Source: Arabidopsis thaliana (lineage: Eukaryota; Streptophyta; Magnoliopsida; Brassicales; Brassicaceae). From it: 64,000 nucleotides of DNA. Shown in pieces: positions 1-10,215 of this stretch; the stretch's first letter is position 1, and each line of letters opens with the position of its first letter. The DNA lies in NCBI RefSeq assembly GCF_000001735.4, contig NC_003075.7, forward strand, positions 11,223,001 through 11,287,000, in the 5' to 3' direction. Below the pieces are notes generated by a model. The model was not told where the DNA came from. It was given only the letters and a program-made list of their open reading frames with translations, and ran no database searches. The position numbers were made by a program, and so were the translations under genes.

Positions 1-27
1 ATTTGAAATCTCTTTTTTTCCCTAAAG

Positions 28-880
28 GTATCGTGGAAAGGAGATGGTGGGAAAATAACAATACATCAAACGGATTATAAATTGGTGCAGTGCCATTGGC
101 ATTCACCGTCTGAGCATACCATTAACGGAACTAGGTCTGTGGTTTCACAAAAAACAAAATTCGGTTACGTTAGCTAGATTTTCCAAAAAAAGAATATGAA
201 CATACTAATTTGTTTATAAAATGTGTTATGTACAGCTATGACCTAGAGCTTCACATGGTTCACACGAGTGCTAGTGGCAAAACCACTGTGGTTGGAGTTC
301 TTTATAAATTAGGTGAACCTGATGAATTCCTCACAAAGGTATAAATTAGTATTCATAAAAAACATATATATAGATAGTTGATACAATTTTTTAATATTCG
401 TGCATTCACCATAAACATCTTATAAAACGAAAGGAATGGTACATATTTGAAAGAATGTATTATAAATTTTGTGTGATGATTTGTTAATGCAGATACTAAA
501 TGGAATAAAAGGAGTAGGGAAAAAAGAGATAGATCTAGGAATCGTGGATCCTCGAGATATTAGATTTGAAACCAACAATTTCTATAGATACATTGGCTCT
601 CTCACTATTCCTCCATGCACCGAAGGCGTTATTTGGACCGTCCAGAAAAGGGTATTATATTTTTTTTGTTTCTGTTATAGATTAATTATCTTCGTTACAC
701 CTTACATAAACATTTTTTGGATTTTTGTTTTTGTATTTTGGTGTATGCTAATGTAATTTCATTAGCTATAATATTGATTTAGTATTATTACTAATTAATT
801 AACTAATTGAATAGGGGTTTGAGATAAATTCAAGACCGGTTCAAGACCCACATGGAAGATCGGTTTGGTTCCACGATTAA
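28..880 (+). CDS. ACA6: alpha carbonic anhydrase, 3' part of gene
   Basis: Partial gene (the 5' end lies left of the window) for an alpha-type carbonic anhydrase, which interconverts CO2 and bicarbonate; plant members are usually targeted to the chloroplast/secretory route. Exons read: 28-134, 236-338, 493-651, then either read-through to a stop at 754-756 or splicing to 815-880. Seen: the HWH zinc-ligand motif followed by SPSEHTING, then LELHMVH in the next exon, and the family block [18 protein letters not shown]. The C-terminus is abnormal. The segment that normally follows the TVxKR block, about 20 residues before the final RPVQ/GRSVWF strand, is not encoded between 652 and 814, although the last exon with SRPVQDP and GRSVWFHD survives. 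Without that segment the last exon splices in frame but leaves a gap in the fold; read-through instead adds a hydrophobic tail. The ACA6 assignment rests on recalled gene order. Confidence 0.72.
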
Positions 881-1164
881 TGTTTGATTTTTCTTCTTTT
901 TTGACAACAATTTCAAATGTTTTGAAACTTAAACTTTTTTGTAATATTCTTTAAAAATAAAATAAAATTATTTTTATAATATCGAGTTTGTTCGAATTTG
1001 AGTTGTTGTTTTTTAAACAATGAGTTGGATCGATTGTTTTTCTGATGATTCTCAATGTACAATTAGGAATCCACAGATCTTCGTAGGACAAGAAAAAATC
1101 ATCTAATTACATCAACATATATTACTAATTAGTTTGACCAAAAAAAAAACATATTACTAATCAT

Positions 1165-2112
1165 ATATATGAAAGTTGGCCAACTCTCTCCCTATAAATG
1201 ACACATCATCACACAAGAAAATGACATGTGTCATTCTATATTAATTAAATAAAAAATTAATACAATTAATTGAGGAAGAATCAAAAGTCTTTTGTTGTGT
1301 TAAATTCTCTATAATCTCTCTTTTAAATAAATTTTCTTAAAACATTCAATAAATAAAAAATTATAATAATATATCAAATACTACTTTCATTTTATTCTAC
1401 TTATTTTTTAAAATATTTTTATCAATAGTTATCAATTTATAATGGCTAAAATTTACTTTGTGTTGTAGTTTAAATGTTTGCTACCTAACCTCATATTAAT
1501 TAGTAATTTTAGTTGGATATTTTCTTATTATTACGTTATATGAATATGATTTATCATATGACCTTCTTTCTGTTTATTTTTGTGCGTTCTGATAACTTGG
1601 TAACATTGATATACATTTTTCACGTAATGGTCATCCGACACATTAGATATACCCACACAAAAAACACGAGATTCTATATGGCTATATGCAAGGGAAGAGA
1701 ATTAAAGTGTTGACTTGAATTACTAGCATATCATGATGTGGTTAGTGTACTAGATAACGAGAGAATATATGGAATATAGAATTGTTTGTTACAATTAAGT
1801 TAGGCAAGTTTCAAAATACATAAGTAATATAACTACATATTAATATATCATATAATTTTGTTGTATGTGTTTATGATAGTGAAATATTTGAATAATAGGT
1901 CTATAAATATTCATATTATACTAAAATTAATATTTTGAATTATAGATAAATTTAATTATAAAAAATTATAACTCTATAAAATAGATATGACTTTATTACT
2001 TACACATTAACACACACACAAAAATGAACATCAAAATCAACAAAAGACCATAATCATATATTCCGACAATTTTAAAAACAAAAACCCATGCGTAGCATGA
2101 GTTTTCATTTAG
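1165..2112 (+). mobile_element. decayed Helitron-like element (ATREP type)
   Basis: The left part (about 1,165-1,215) has a motif beginning ATATATGAAAGTTGGC and ending GACACATCATCAC, which recurs at about 2,213. The right end holds a short palindrome CATGC-GTA-GCATG at 2,087-2,099 followed by a T-rich stretch and TTAG at 2,109-2,112. This resembles the hairpin plus CTRR terminus of Arabidopsis non-autonomous Helitrons, but the terminal base has decayed. No coding capacity. Boundaries are approximate. Confidence 0.5.
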
Positions 2113-2204
2113 AATAACAAATTAACTAATAATAACAAATATGTAGGTAATTTTATAAATATTGTATATATAAAGATCATAAGTTTATATATTATCTATA
2201 TGTG

Positions 2205-2869
2205 GTGTAATCATATATATGAAAATTGGCAAACTCTCTTCATATGAATGACACATCATCACTTAGCTTTTAATTTGCCACATGTCCACTTAATAATTAA
2301 TGTAAGTTAATGGTTTATAGTGATTTATTATTTAATTGTATATATTATAAAATTTTAAATAATTAATTGTATAAATAATAATTTTCTTTTATTTTGTATG
2401 TCTTTTTCTTAAATTAAATTATTTAATTGATTTTCTCATACTCGTAGATATTTTCCCCTAATATTTATAATTTTAAGTTAAAATATGATTAAATAATTGT
2501 ATAGTGGATTAGCTAATAGTTTTCGTAGGTTGTTCTTTTTTCTATATAAGATATTAAAAATGGTGAGAAGTACTTGAGATCTAGCATCAAATTCTTGGAC
2601 TCAAATCGTCTAGCATTTTGTCCTATTTTTTTTGGTTTAAGGTTAACACAAATGAAAAAAAATTATAAAAATAATGTTTACTGAGAAAATATTTTGTTAG
2701 AAATCTAAATGCAAAATGCAAAAACAAATTGTTGATTTATGGAGCTTAGTATCAAATAGGAATTTTATCTTCTTGCCTATTAAAAAATCAACCTAAATTT
2801 TACATTTAAATACTTTTAAATTACGAAATATAAATTGAAAGTCCGCACGTAGTGCGGGTACTCATCTAG
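2205..2869 (+). mobile_element. non-autonomous Helitron with intact 3' terminus
   Basis: The right end shows a perfect 6-bp stem CCGCAC-GTA-GTGCGG (2,843-2,857), then nine bases and CTAG (2,866-2,869) followed by T. This is the canonical Helitron 3' hairpin plus CTRR, inserted next to T. The left end shares its sub-terminal motif with the upstream element at 1,165. The element is short and non-coding, so it would have depended on enzymes supplied elsewhere. Confidence 0.65.
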
Positions 2870-3316
2870 TTAGTCCAAAAAGTTACTCTCGGTTAATAAA
2901 TCATTCTAATCAAGCACATGTCAAAACTATATACTGCTGCCAATAAGCATCTGAAGATAAAATGGTAAGAGAAGAGAAAGATAAAGTCCAATAAGCATCA
3001 AGAAACTATTTGCCATTCCAAGACTCTCTAGCTCAAGCCAAGTTTTCGTTCTCTCGATGAATTGACGAATATAAAAAGATATAATGTTATCTTTGTTAGT
3101 GTTAACTCTATGCTACTTCTTCGTTTGTGATGATTTTGATTTTATCCCCTAACTTGTAAGAGAAACATATGTTTGGTATTTTGTCAAGAATTAATGTTAA
3201 TGCTTTCCTCCTCTGTTGTCTTGCAGCGTCGTTTGATATTAGTACAGAGACTTGGAGTAGGAAAAATAATAGGTACAGTAACAAAGAAATTCCAAGAGGT
3301 TTAGTTCCCGGAACTG

Positions 3317-4363
3317 CTAACTCTGGAAGAGCTCGAGCATATGGGAATTGGTGAGTTTGGTTCTGTTGGTGATCTCTTTTTTCTTCTTCTTCTTATCCTT
3401 TGGTTTATTCGATACGCCATGGAGCTGTTCAGCAGCTCTCCTCTCTGCAATGTTTGTGGCTGGCTTCAAACCAATCTTCAGCAACTCCTTCTCCACCTCA
3501 AGCATGTCGCTCGGGATGATGTCACGGAATAGAGCTTTAAGCTCGTCATCAATCTTCGGATACTCCATATTATTTCGATACACAGTGCCCTCTTTTGAAT
3601 CAGTGTTTGATAGCAACCAGAAGATTTCTCCTGAAGATTTTAGAGACTGCACAACACAAGACAATCTTGAAACACAAAACACATAACGACATTGTATATA
3701 TCTCCAGAAAAAATACAATGAATACCTTCAAATCTTCCATTACATTCGGGTAAGCATCTTTGAGATCAGACACATCAATCACCTTATCTGATTTATTCAC
3801 AAACGAAAGAAGTTGCTTCTTGTCCTTGATATTGTGCGTAGCCTGTGACGTAAAGGCAGAGAAAATGAGAAACAAATTCACCATGAAATGAAATGTTTAG
3901 GAATTACCTTATAAGAGAACCTTCTTCCGTCATAATGCACTTTAGGATTCTTCCTCAAACTATCAAAAACAGCCTTGTTGTTATGCATATCAACGTAACA
4001 AGCTTCATTTATTTGCTCTGCCGTATAAGCTAGCCTTGTCTACAAGACAAATCAACTTCATTATATAAATTAAGCTCATATGAAGAAGAAACTAGAAAGA
4101 GAGGGGACACAAACCTTAAACAAAAGATCAATGACAATCTTCATTTGAGCTCCAACAGCACTGTTTCTTATGTTGGTAATGTGCTGAAGTTGCTTTGTGT
4201 TTTCTGAAAACTTGCCACGAAATACATTAGGCTTCTGACTGGTTGTTGCTGCAGGCACGTATGATCTCGAAAGGGCCGTTCTTGAAGAAGAAATGCTCGA
4301 AAGCGTAGATTGGCATTTCTCTTGCTGTTTATTGAACTTATCAAGCTGCTCCCGCAAAGCCAT
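3317..4363 (-). CDS. TFIIE beta subunit-like transcription factor
   Basis: Likely the beta subunit of general transcription factor TFIIE, which recruits and regulates TFIIH at RNA polymerase II promoters. Four exons on the minus strand: 4363-4115, 4039-3908, 3842-3726, 3646-3317, joining to 275 codons. The N-terminal third (MALREQLDKF...) is Ser/Gln-rich and basic. The middle has the winged-helix-like block KIVIDLLFK, then LAYTAEQINEACYVDM and KVHYDGRRFSYK. The C-terminus has a YPNVMEDLK exon and a Lys-rich stretch (PKDKKKKKKE) before the stop. Start is the first ATG of the long open frame; the upstream leader carries four telo-boxes. It is divergent from the LEA gene. Identification rests on the recalled family pattern; this locus corresponds to At4g21010 in my memory. 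Confidence 0.85.
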
Positions 4364-4611
4364 CTCAACTGTACTGAGAAGATGTAGTCCTAACCTTCAA
4401 TATTCTGAATGCATATAGACAAGAAAAATCTCATCTGAATCCAAACCCCAATGAAGTGATATGATTTGTATAAACGAAATCGGAATCAAATCTTTTGATC
4501 AATAGAAAAAAAACGATCCCACTTCAAAGCTCATACACGACATCATCAATTTTCAGAAGATTGATCATGGGACACAAAATAGAGTAATAGAAAAGGCCGA
4601 TTCCTCAAAAT

Positions 4612-4776
4612 TAGGGTTTCCAGACGGATCTAGGGTTTCGCAACCTAAACACTGCAGTAGATTTCTCCGATCTTAGAACGAAGACTGCAACTAGGGTTTA
4701 TCAATCGACAAAGATCGAAGAACACACTTTATTTCTTACTCTATCGACGAGAGGATATGGGTGTGGTTTAGGGTTT
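4612..4776 (-). promoter_or_regulatory. four telo-boxes in TFIIE-beta leader/promoter
   Basis: TAGGGTTT occurs at 4612-4619, 4631-4638, 4692-4699 and 4769-4776 on the plus strand, which is AAACCCTA in the sense of the minus-strand gene. Telo-boxes are common in promoters and leaders of plant genes for translation and transcription machinery. Four copies in 165 bp is a dense cluster, all on the same strand. Confidence 0.6.
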
Positions 4777-4930
4777 CGACGTCGGGAACTGATGAATTCT
4801 TCTTTGCCCAGACCTTCGGATTAAAGATGAATATAAATAAAACTGAACGTAAAAGAAAACTTGTCCTACAAGAAGAAAGAAATATTCTAGTGGGCCGTGG
4901 AAGTCGGTTGGATTGAGGTTGACTAAAAAC

Positions 4931-5097
4931 CACGTGGCTTGAAACATACAATTTCATTCACGGTTAACTTTGTCTTTTTCCGTAGTGGTTATTACATAAC
5001 CTACATTAAACCGATGCGTTTCGTATCAATTCACCGAAGAAATCAAAACTGTTAGAGCAACTCCAATGTCGAACACGTGTACGTTCACCCACACGTG
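4931..5097. promoter_or_regulatory. G-box/ABRE cluster between TFIIE-beta and LEA genes
   Basis: CACGTG cores at 4931-4936 (palindrome CCACGTGG), 5074-5079 (ACACGTGT) and 5092-5097 (ACACGTGTC). The two proximal copies are 18 bp apart, about two helical turns, and lie 165-190 bp upstream of the LEA start codon. ABF/ABI5-type bZIP proteins bind such elements, so ABA, drought or late-seed expression of the LEA gene is expected. A TATA-like TTAATATAAA follows near 5,152. Confidence 0.65.
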
Positions 5098-5262
5098 TCA
5101 GATACTTAGGTTGCCAGCTTATCTTGCTGTTGGATCTATATGCTGCAACGTATTAATATAAACCGACCTCGAAAATAAAAGAGAGAAGAGAAAAGGATCT
5201 CAATCCAATTGAATCATAGCAAATTAAGTTTCGCATTCGAAGTTTTTCTTGATTTGATAAAA

Positions 5263-6392
5263 ATGGCGGCCATGCAACTAACAAGAACCGCTCTAGTTGG
5301 TCTCTCAAAGGCTTTCCCTGGAATCAAAGCTCCGGCTACTCTCGCTGCTTCTTCCCGGAAAGTCTCTCGCATCTGCTTCGCCACCTCCGTTAGCCAAAAC
5401 GAGGTCACGATTTTTAGATATTCATATGATTATAGAACAAGAGTAATTTTGTTTTAGTTCTCATGTATTTGATCATGTGAGAGTTTTGATTCAAGTAAGT
5501 CACATAAGACGTAAACAAAGTAGCAAATAACGTTTTTAATGTCCATTTTAACGAGACGGTCCTGGATTTAAGATATCGATACATTTTTTGCATAGTACTC
5601 GTAGCGGTTGTGGTGTATCCTAGCTAGACAAGATTTTGGTCCGGTTTATTGAGATATATGTAGGTGTTCCTTTGGTTAACATGTTGGTCAAACTATTAAC
5701 CCTAGTTTGTACCTTGTTATGTTTATTTTCAGGGAAGAGATCCTCTAGATAACGCTAGAGACTCGAGGGCTGATTCAGCTTACGGATCGAAGAAATGGAG
5801 GGAGGACACCGGAGAATACTATGCCCAAGCGGCTAAAGACAAGGCTAACGAAGGAGCAAGCAAAGCTGCAGATAAAGCCTACGAGACAAAAGAGCAAGCA
5901 AAGGATAAAGCCTACGAAACTAAAGAGAAAGCAAAGGATACAGCCTACAATGCAAAAGAGAAGGCTAAGGATTATGCTGAACGGACTAAAGATAAGGTGA
6001 ACGAAGGGGCGTATAAGGCAGCGGATAAAGCGGAAGATACAAAAGAAAAAGCAAAGGATTACGCAGAGGATACAATGGACAATGCAAAAGAGAAAGCTCG
6101 ACATGCAAAAGAGAAGGTGAAAGAGTATGGAGAAGATACTAAGGAGAAGGCAGAAGGGTTTAAGGAGACTGTGAAAGGTAAAGCTGAGGAACTTGGAGAG
6201 AAGACCAAGGAGACGGTGAAAGGAGCTTGGGAGAGTACTAAAAACGCTGCCCAAACCGTCACTGAAGCTGTGGTAGGGCCTGAAGAGGATGCGGAGAAGG
6301 CACGAGCTGATATGAATAAAGGCGTGGAAGATCACAGGAAGAAAAAAGCAGAGAAAGATCAAAAAGAGGACGATTTCATAACATTTAACTGA
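5263..6392 (+). CDS. LEA42: group 3 (LEA_4) late embryogenesis abundant protein, mitochondrial type
   Basis: Desiccation-protective LEA protein. Two exons, 5263-5403 and 5733-6392, giving 266 residues. Residues 1-45 (MAAMQLTRTALVGL...) are rich in Ala, Arg and Ser with no acidic residues, fitting a mitochondrial presequence. The rest is highly charged, built of about 11-residue repeats such as AKDKAYETKEQ and AKEKAKDYAE, typical of LEA_4 proteins that are unfolded in water and fold into amphipathic helices on drying. The start is the ATG with a good context (aaaATGGC); the open frame extends 18 codons further upstream but has no ATG. ABRE pairs in the promoter fit ABA/seed control. A copy of this gene's stop-codon region and 3' UTR sits before DOF4.4 at about 14,415. 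LEA42 is named from recalled locus numbering. Confidence 0.88.
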
Positions 6393-7699
6393 TGAGGAAA
6401 GATACATATGCGTTCTGAAGTGTTATTGCTTTTTATGTATTGCTCTGTTTCCTGTTTATTCTCTGTTTTAAAACTACGTTTGATCACATGTATGTGACAG
6501 TGTGAGATGCATTAGTATATAAATAAGGTAAATCTAAGGTTATTTCTAAAATTAATATGATTCTATTTCTTTTCGTCGATCTCAATTTCGATCGAGCATT
6601 GAAGATTTGATGTTCGAAGGTCATAAAGTTAATTTGAGTAGTGTTTTGTTCAGGTACACAATTAATGTCCCTAAGTTAATTATCTAGGTTGTTTTCTGAT
6701 TTTTTTTAATTGTTATTCATTCTATAAACTTCTTGTATACTTGAATTTGTTATCATTGTGATACTGAGGCATTTCTTATTTAACCATTCTGTTCTCACAA
6801 ATTGAATCCATCAACACAGCTTTCCATTGCCGTGTGCTTACTGTCAACACGGTTTTTCTGTTGCCATGTCCTTTTGTTGTTTCAAAGACTCGATTTTGAA
6901 GATTTTATAGCTTGCGTGATTGATAGATCAGGAGGGTTTTCTCTTTGCTATGTCTATTCTCATCTGTCTTTGTTGAGGTTTTTCTTTCGGCTCCAATGTA
7001 TTTTCATGCAATATTGTGTGGTTTTCACCTCTGAATAGATGTTTTTGCACAAGAATGTCTTTTGTAATTTTCTGTATCAATATCAGATGGCAAAAAAAAT
7101 TGTATAATCTTAATTAAATGTGGAAAATTTCTAAGAAAGATTTCTAATTTTTTTTCTGATACGCCAATAAAACATCCTCATTAGACAATTTTTAAAAGAT
7201 GTCTTTAATATTAATTAGTAATAAAGTTAAAAGACATTCTTCTTTTTTGTGTCTCAAGACTCAAATGTCTTTTCAAACACACAAATCTAAAACTAAAGAC
7301 ACCCATTATTTTATTTTTTTATTGGTATTAGTTTTATATTTAGAGACACTCACAAATAAATGACCAATGTGTGTTCTCTAAGAACTAGGTGTGAATGTCT
7401 CACATACATATTTTTTTCTCAAAACAAATCTCTAGCTGCTTGTTGTCTTGATTTTGGGTATTGTTGTATACTGTAATCTATTATATCTTCAACAGTTGTA
7501 TCCAACAGAAATTGTATCCAATGCAAATAAGTTTATAAGAAACATTAATTTTGTTTTATAATAAGTTGTTTATATTGCACCAATGAGAGCGTATGGGTTA
7601 ACTCTACTCTCACACACATTTTTTTTTCTTCTCAAAAATTACTATAAAATCTCAAATAAAGGTAATTATTTAGGAACTTTGTCGATTTCGAAAATTTAA

Positions 7700-7955
7700 G
7701 GTTTGAATGGTTATGGCTGGGGCGAACAAAACCGTCAACGGATCAGACCGATTTTTATTTATCATTCATCAATTATACTCCGGAATGGTCCGGACTAAAA
7801 AAAAATAGAAGAAAACCGCTGCGGACCATCTGCGGACCGTTTTTACATACAAATAAATTTGGTCTGCAGCGGTTTATTGTCCGTACCAAAAATGAGATGG
7901 ACTAAACCGCAGACAAATTAGACCGCTTTGTCCGCTGCCTCCATTCATAGTCTTA
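7700..7955. mobile_element. short TIR-element remnant, possibly hAT-like
   Basis: An internally repetitive segment contains several CTGCGGACC / CCGCTGCGGACC motifs in both orientations. Its ends are imperfect inverted repeats: the left end reads GAATGG then GGGGCGAACAAAACCG, and the right end, reverse-complemented, reads GAATGGAGGC then AGCGGACAAAGCGG. The corresponding stretch upstream of DOF4.4 lacks it, which supports insertion after the duplication. A target-site duplication is not clear, so the superfamily is uncertain. Confidence 0.4.
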
Positions 7956-8303
7956 GGTTATGTTTCTAATCATTAGATAGCGCGTGAGCACACATATATT
8001 CATACAGCACGTGAACGTACATGTTTTCACATACTATCTCCTATAGTAAATATCCATGTCATATATTTATATAGTTGGACTTAATTAATTGTTAATTACA
8101 TTCTCAATTTTCACTAGATTTCTTTCCTGTTTATTTAATTTTCTGATTTAATAGCTTATCAAAATTTTCACATACTGACAAGAATTAACCCTTAGTTTTT
8201 TTACTAAGCTTACCCTAACGTTTATGGTGTGTAGATAGATCTTCAGATTTTATTAAACACTATCTTTGACTAACTCTCCTTAAATGTTCACGCCCCAAGA
8301 ACC

Positions 8304-8310
8304 TATATAA
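8304..8310 (+). promoter_or_regulatory. TATA box of DOF4.2
   Basis: TATATAA about 104 bp before the DOF4.2 ATG, inside the motif CCCCAAGAACCTATATAAG. The DOF4.4 promoter keeps the same motif with a 2-bp loss that shortens the TATA to TATAAG. Confidence 0.6.
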
Positions 8311-8413
8311 GAATACACTTTCCACAACAGAAAAGATCATAGTAACAAGAAGATCTTATAAATTAAGTCTTCGCGTTTTTGGAGAAATTAAAATAAACAA
8401 CCTCTCGAGAGAA

Positions 8414-8998
8414 ATGAATAATTTGAATGTTTTTACAAATGAAGACAATGAAATGAATGTGATGCCCCCACCGCGAGTGTGTCCAAGGTGTTATTCCGAT
8501 CAAACCAGATTCAGCTACTTCAACAACAACAAGAAGTCTCAACCGCGCTACAAATGCAAGAATTGTTGTAGATGTTGGACTCATGGTGGAGTTTTAAGGA
8601 ACATACCAGTCACTGGAATATGTGATAAATCCAATCTTCCGAAGATAGATCAATCTTCGGTTTCTCAAATGATCTTGGCTGAGATCCAACAAGGCAATCA
8701 TCAACCTTTCAAAAAATTTCAAGAAAACATTTCAGTTAGTGTTTCTTCTTCTTCAGATGTTTCTATTGTTGGGAACCATTTCGATGATTTGAGTGAACTT
8801 CATGGTATAACAAATTCTACTCCAATTCGAAGTTTTACAATGGATCGCTTAGATTTTGGTGAAGAATCGTTTCAACAAGATTTATACGATGTTGGTTCCA
8901 ATGATTTGATTGGTAACCCTTTGATAAACCAATCAATTGGTGGATATGTTGATAATCACAAAGATGAACACAAGTTGCAATTTGAATATGAATCATAA
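8414..8998 (+). CDS. DOF4.2: DOF zinc-finger transcription factor (divergent DOF domain)
   Basis: Single-exon plant transcription factor, 194 residues. DOF proteins bind AAAG-core DNA through one C2C2 zinc finger. The finger ligands are present: C23-x2-C26-x21-C48-x2-C51. The domain is nonetheless unusual. FCYYNNY of the sister genes is FSYFNNN here, CRRYW is CCRCW, and the closing PVGGS is PVTGI, so conserved aromatic, Arg and Gly residues are altered. The N-terminus NLNVFTNEDN is shared with DOF4.3, 4.4 and 4.5. The C-terminal half resembles DOF4.4 ([22 protein letters not shown]). It lies in the duplicated block that starts in the LEA 3' end. Altered DNA-binding strength or specificity is an inference from the substitutions. 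Confidence 0.9.
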   Translation: MNNLNVFTNEDNEMNVMPPPRVCPRCYSDQTRFSYFNNNKKSQPRYKCKNCCRCWTHGGVLRNIPVTGICDKSNLPKIDQSSVSQMILAEIQQGNHQPFKKFQENISVSVSSSSDVSIVGNHFDDLSELHGITNSTPIRSFTMDRLDFGEESFQQDLYDVGSNDLIGNPLINQSIGGYVDNHKDEHKLQFEYES

Positions 8999-10215
8999 AA
9001 CCAACGCTAGTGGAAGGGATTTTTAGGCACTGAGATGAACAAGATCAGAATTCAGAAACAACTCTTTGTTTAGGTCTTCTACAATTTTAATTGTATTACT
9101 TGTTTTCTATCTTTAAGTTAATGTTTTTGTCCTTGTTCGTTTATGCTTCCTATTTGCTTTTAAGTTTTGTTTATGATTTATGTTGGGTCCTTTTTTAGTT
9201 ATTTAAGTTTGCAACTTTTTTCAATTCCCTAAAAATTTAAACATAAGTTGTTTGATCTTCTTTCTTTTAAATATATAATTATACAAGCGTTACTATTTCT
9301 TTATATTGCAAATTCTACTCTCTATTATTTGCTAATAGTATTTTTCCTTGTTATAAGTATCTTGACTTGAGCAAACCACACACTAATTTTTTAGAATATC
9401 TAAATATCTTATATAAGATGCAAATATTTAGATAAGCGAAAAAAATACGCGTCCAATATATAGAAATCAATATGGAATCTCGAATCGGACTACACAAAAG
9501 TTAAACTTGTGAGTGCCACTTGATAATTTCTTGAAAACTATATAATGTAACAAATATATTTTTCTATAAGTTTCGGTTTTGTTCTATGAATCGACGACTG
9601 AGTGGGTTTCTATTCTAGTCGACCCAATTATTCAATATTATTATAATGCTATTCATTATTCGAAAATTTAAATATACTTGTATAATTGTTGAATTTATAA
9701 ATAGTTGACGGGAAAAAGTAAGAAATTGTAAATAAGTACATATATAATTAGCAAAAGTGACTATCAATATAAGGCTGTGTTAATTAATTTGTTGGTTCCG
9801 ATTATAGGAAATGTCTGAAACTTCTAAATTATATAATAATAAAATATGTGTAATTATTCCTATAAACTATTTAACTGTATCTGAAATGTTCAAAATTAAA
9901 TATGGACCAATTTTACAAAAGATGTCCTAAAATATTAGTAGTCAACTAATATAATAAAGTAGATATGTAAATAAAATTAAATTGAGATTTTCTATTAAAT
10001 ATATGACAGAATCAACAGTGATATATGTAATACTTAGAAATTCATTAAAATATATTTTTTTAATATAACATTTATAGTCTTTCACGAATATCTAGATTTC
10101 AAATTTTATTTGATTGTTGAAAAATGTGTTCGTTGTTAAATAAATTTATTTAATATTAGGTGATTAACTAATTATGAATATATGGTTAAGAAACGAATAA
10201 AAACATAGATGAATA
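8999..10215. other. intergenic region downstream of DOF4.2
   Basis: No gene seen. The last part, about 9,880-10,210, is homologous to about 16,570-16,890 downstream of DOF4.4, marking the right end of the DOF4.2/DOF4.4 duplicated block. The homology to the BRCA1 3' end starts immediately afterwards, at about 10,216. Confidence 0.5.

Larger units (their letters stand above)
881..3316. other. AT-rich intergenic region with Helitron remnants
   Basis: No convincing gene. Short open frames here (for example 1513-1713 and 3169-3354) have low-complexity AT-driven composition and no recognisable domain. The two repeats listed separately, about 1,165-2,112 and 2,205-2,869, explain most of the region. 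The last 300 bp or so probably hold the 3' untranslated region of the minus-strand TFIIE-beta gene. Confidence 0.6.
6393..8413. other. LEA 3' UTR and DOF4.2 upstream region
   Basis: No gene. About 6,390-6,650 is the LEA 3' UTR and downstream DNA, which recurs at 14,415-14,660. About 7,580-7,660 and 7,980-8,400 match 14,725-14,800 and 14,960-15,430 upstream of DOF4.4. A TE-like insertion sits between these matching blocks (7,700-7,955). DOF4.2 TATA box TATATAA lies at 8304-8310. Confidence 0.6.

Noticed and set aside
3169-3354. Short plus-strand frame at the TFIIE-beta 3' end
   Set aside because: Overlaps the minus-strand 3' UTR and last exon, no recognisable domain, AT-driven composition.
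5209-5262. N-terminal extension of the LEA protein
   Set aside because: The extended frame has no ATG (it begins with TTG); the first ATG, at 5263, has good context and gives a sensible presequence.
5775-6407. 210-codon open frame on the minus strand over LEA exon 2
   Set aside because: Antisense shadow of the repetitive Lys/Glu/Ala codons of the LEA gene; the predicted product is a Phe/Leu/Ser/Cys run with no domain, and the plus strand is clearly the coding one.
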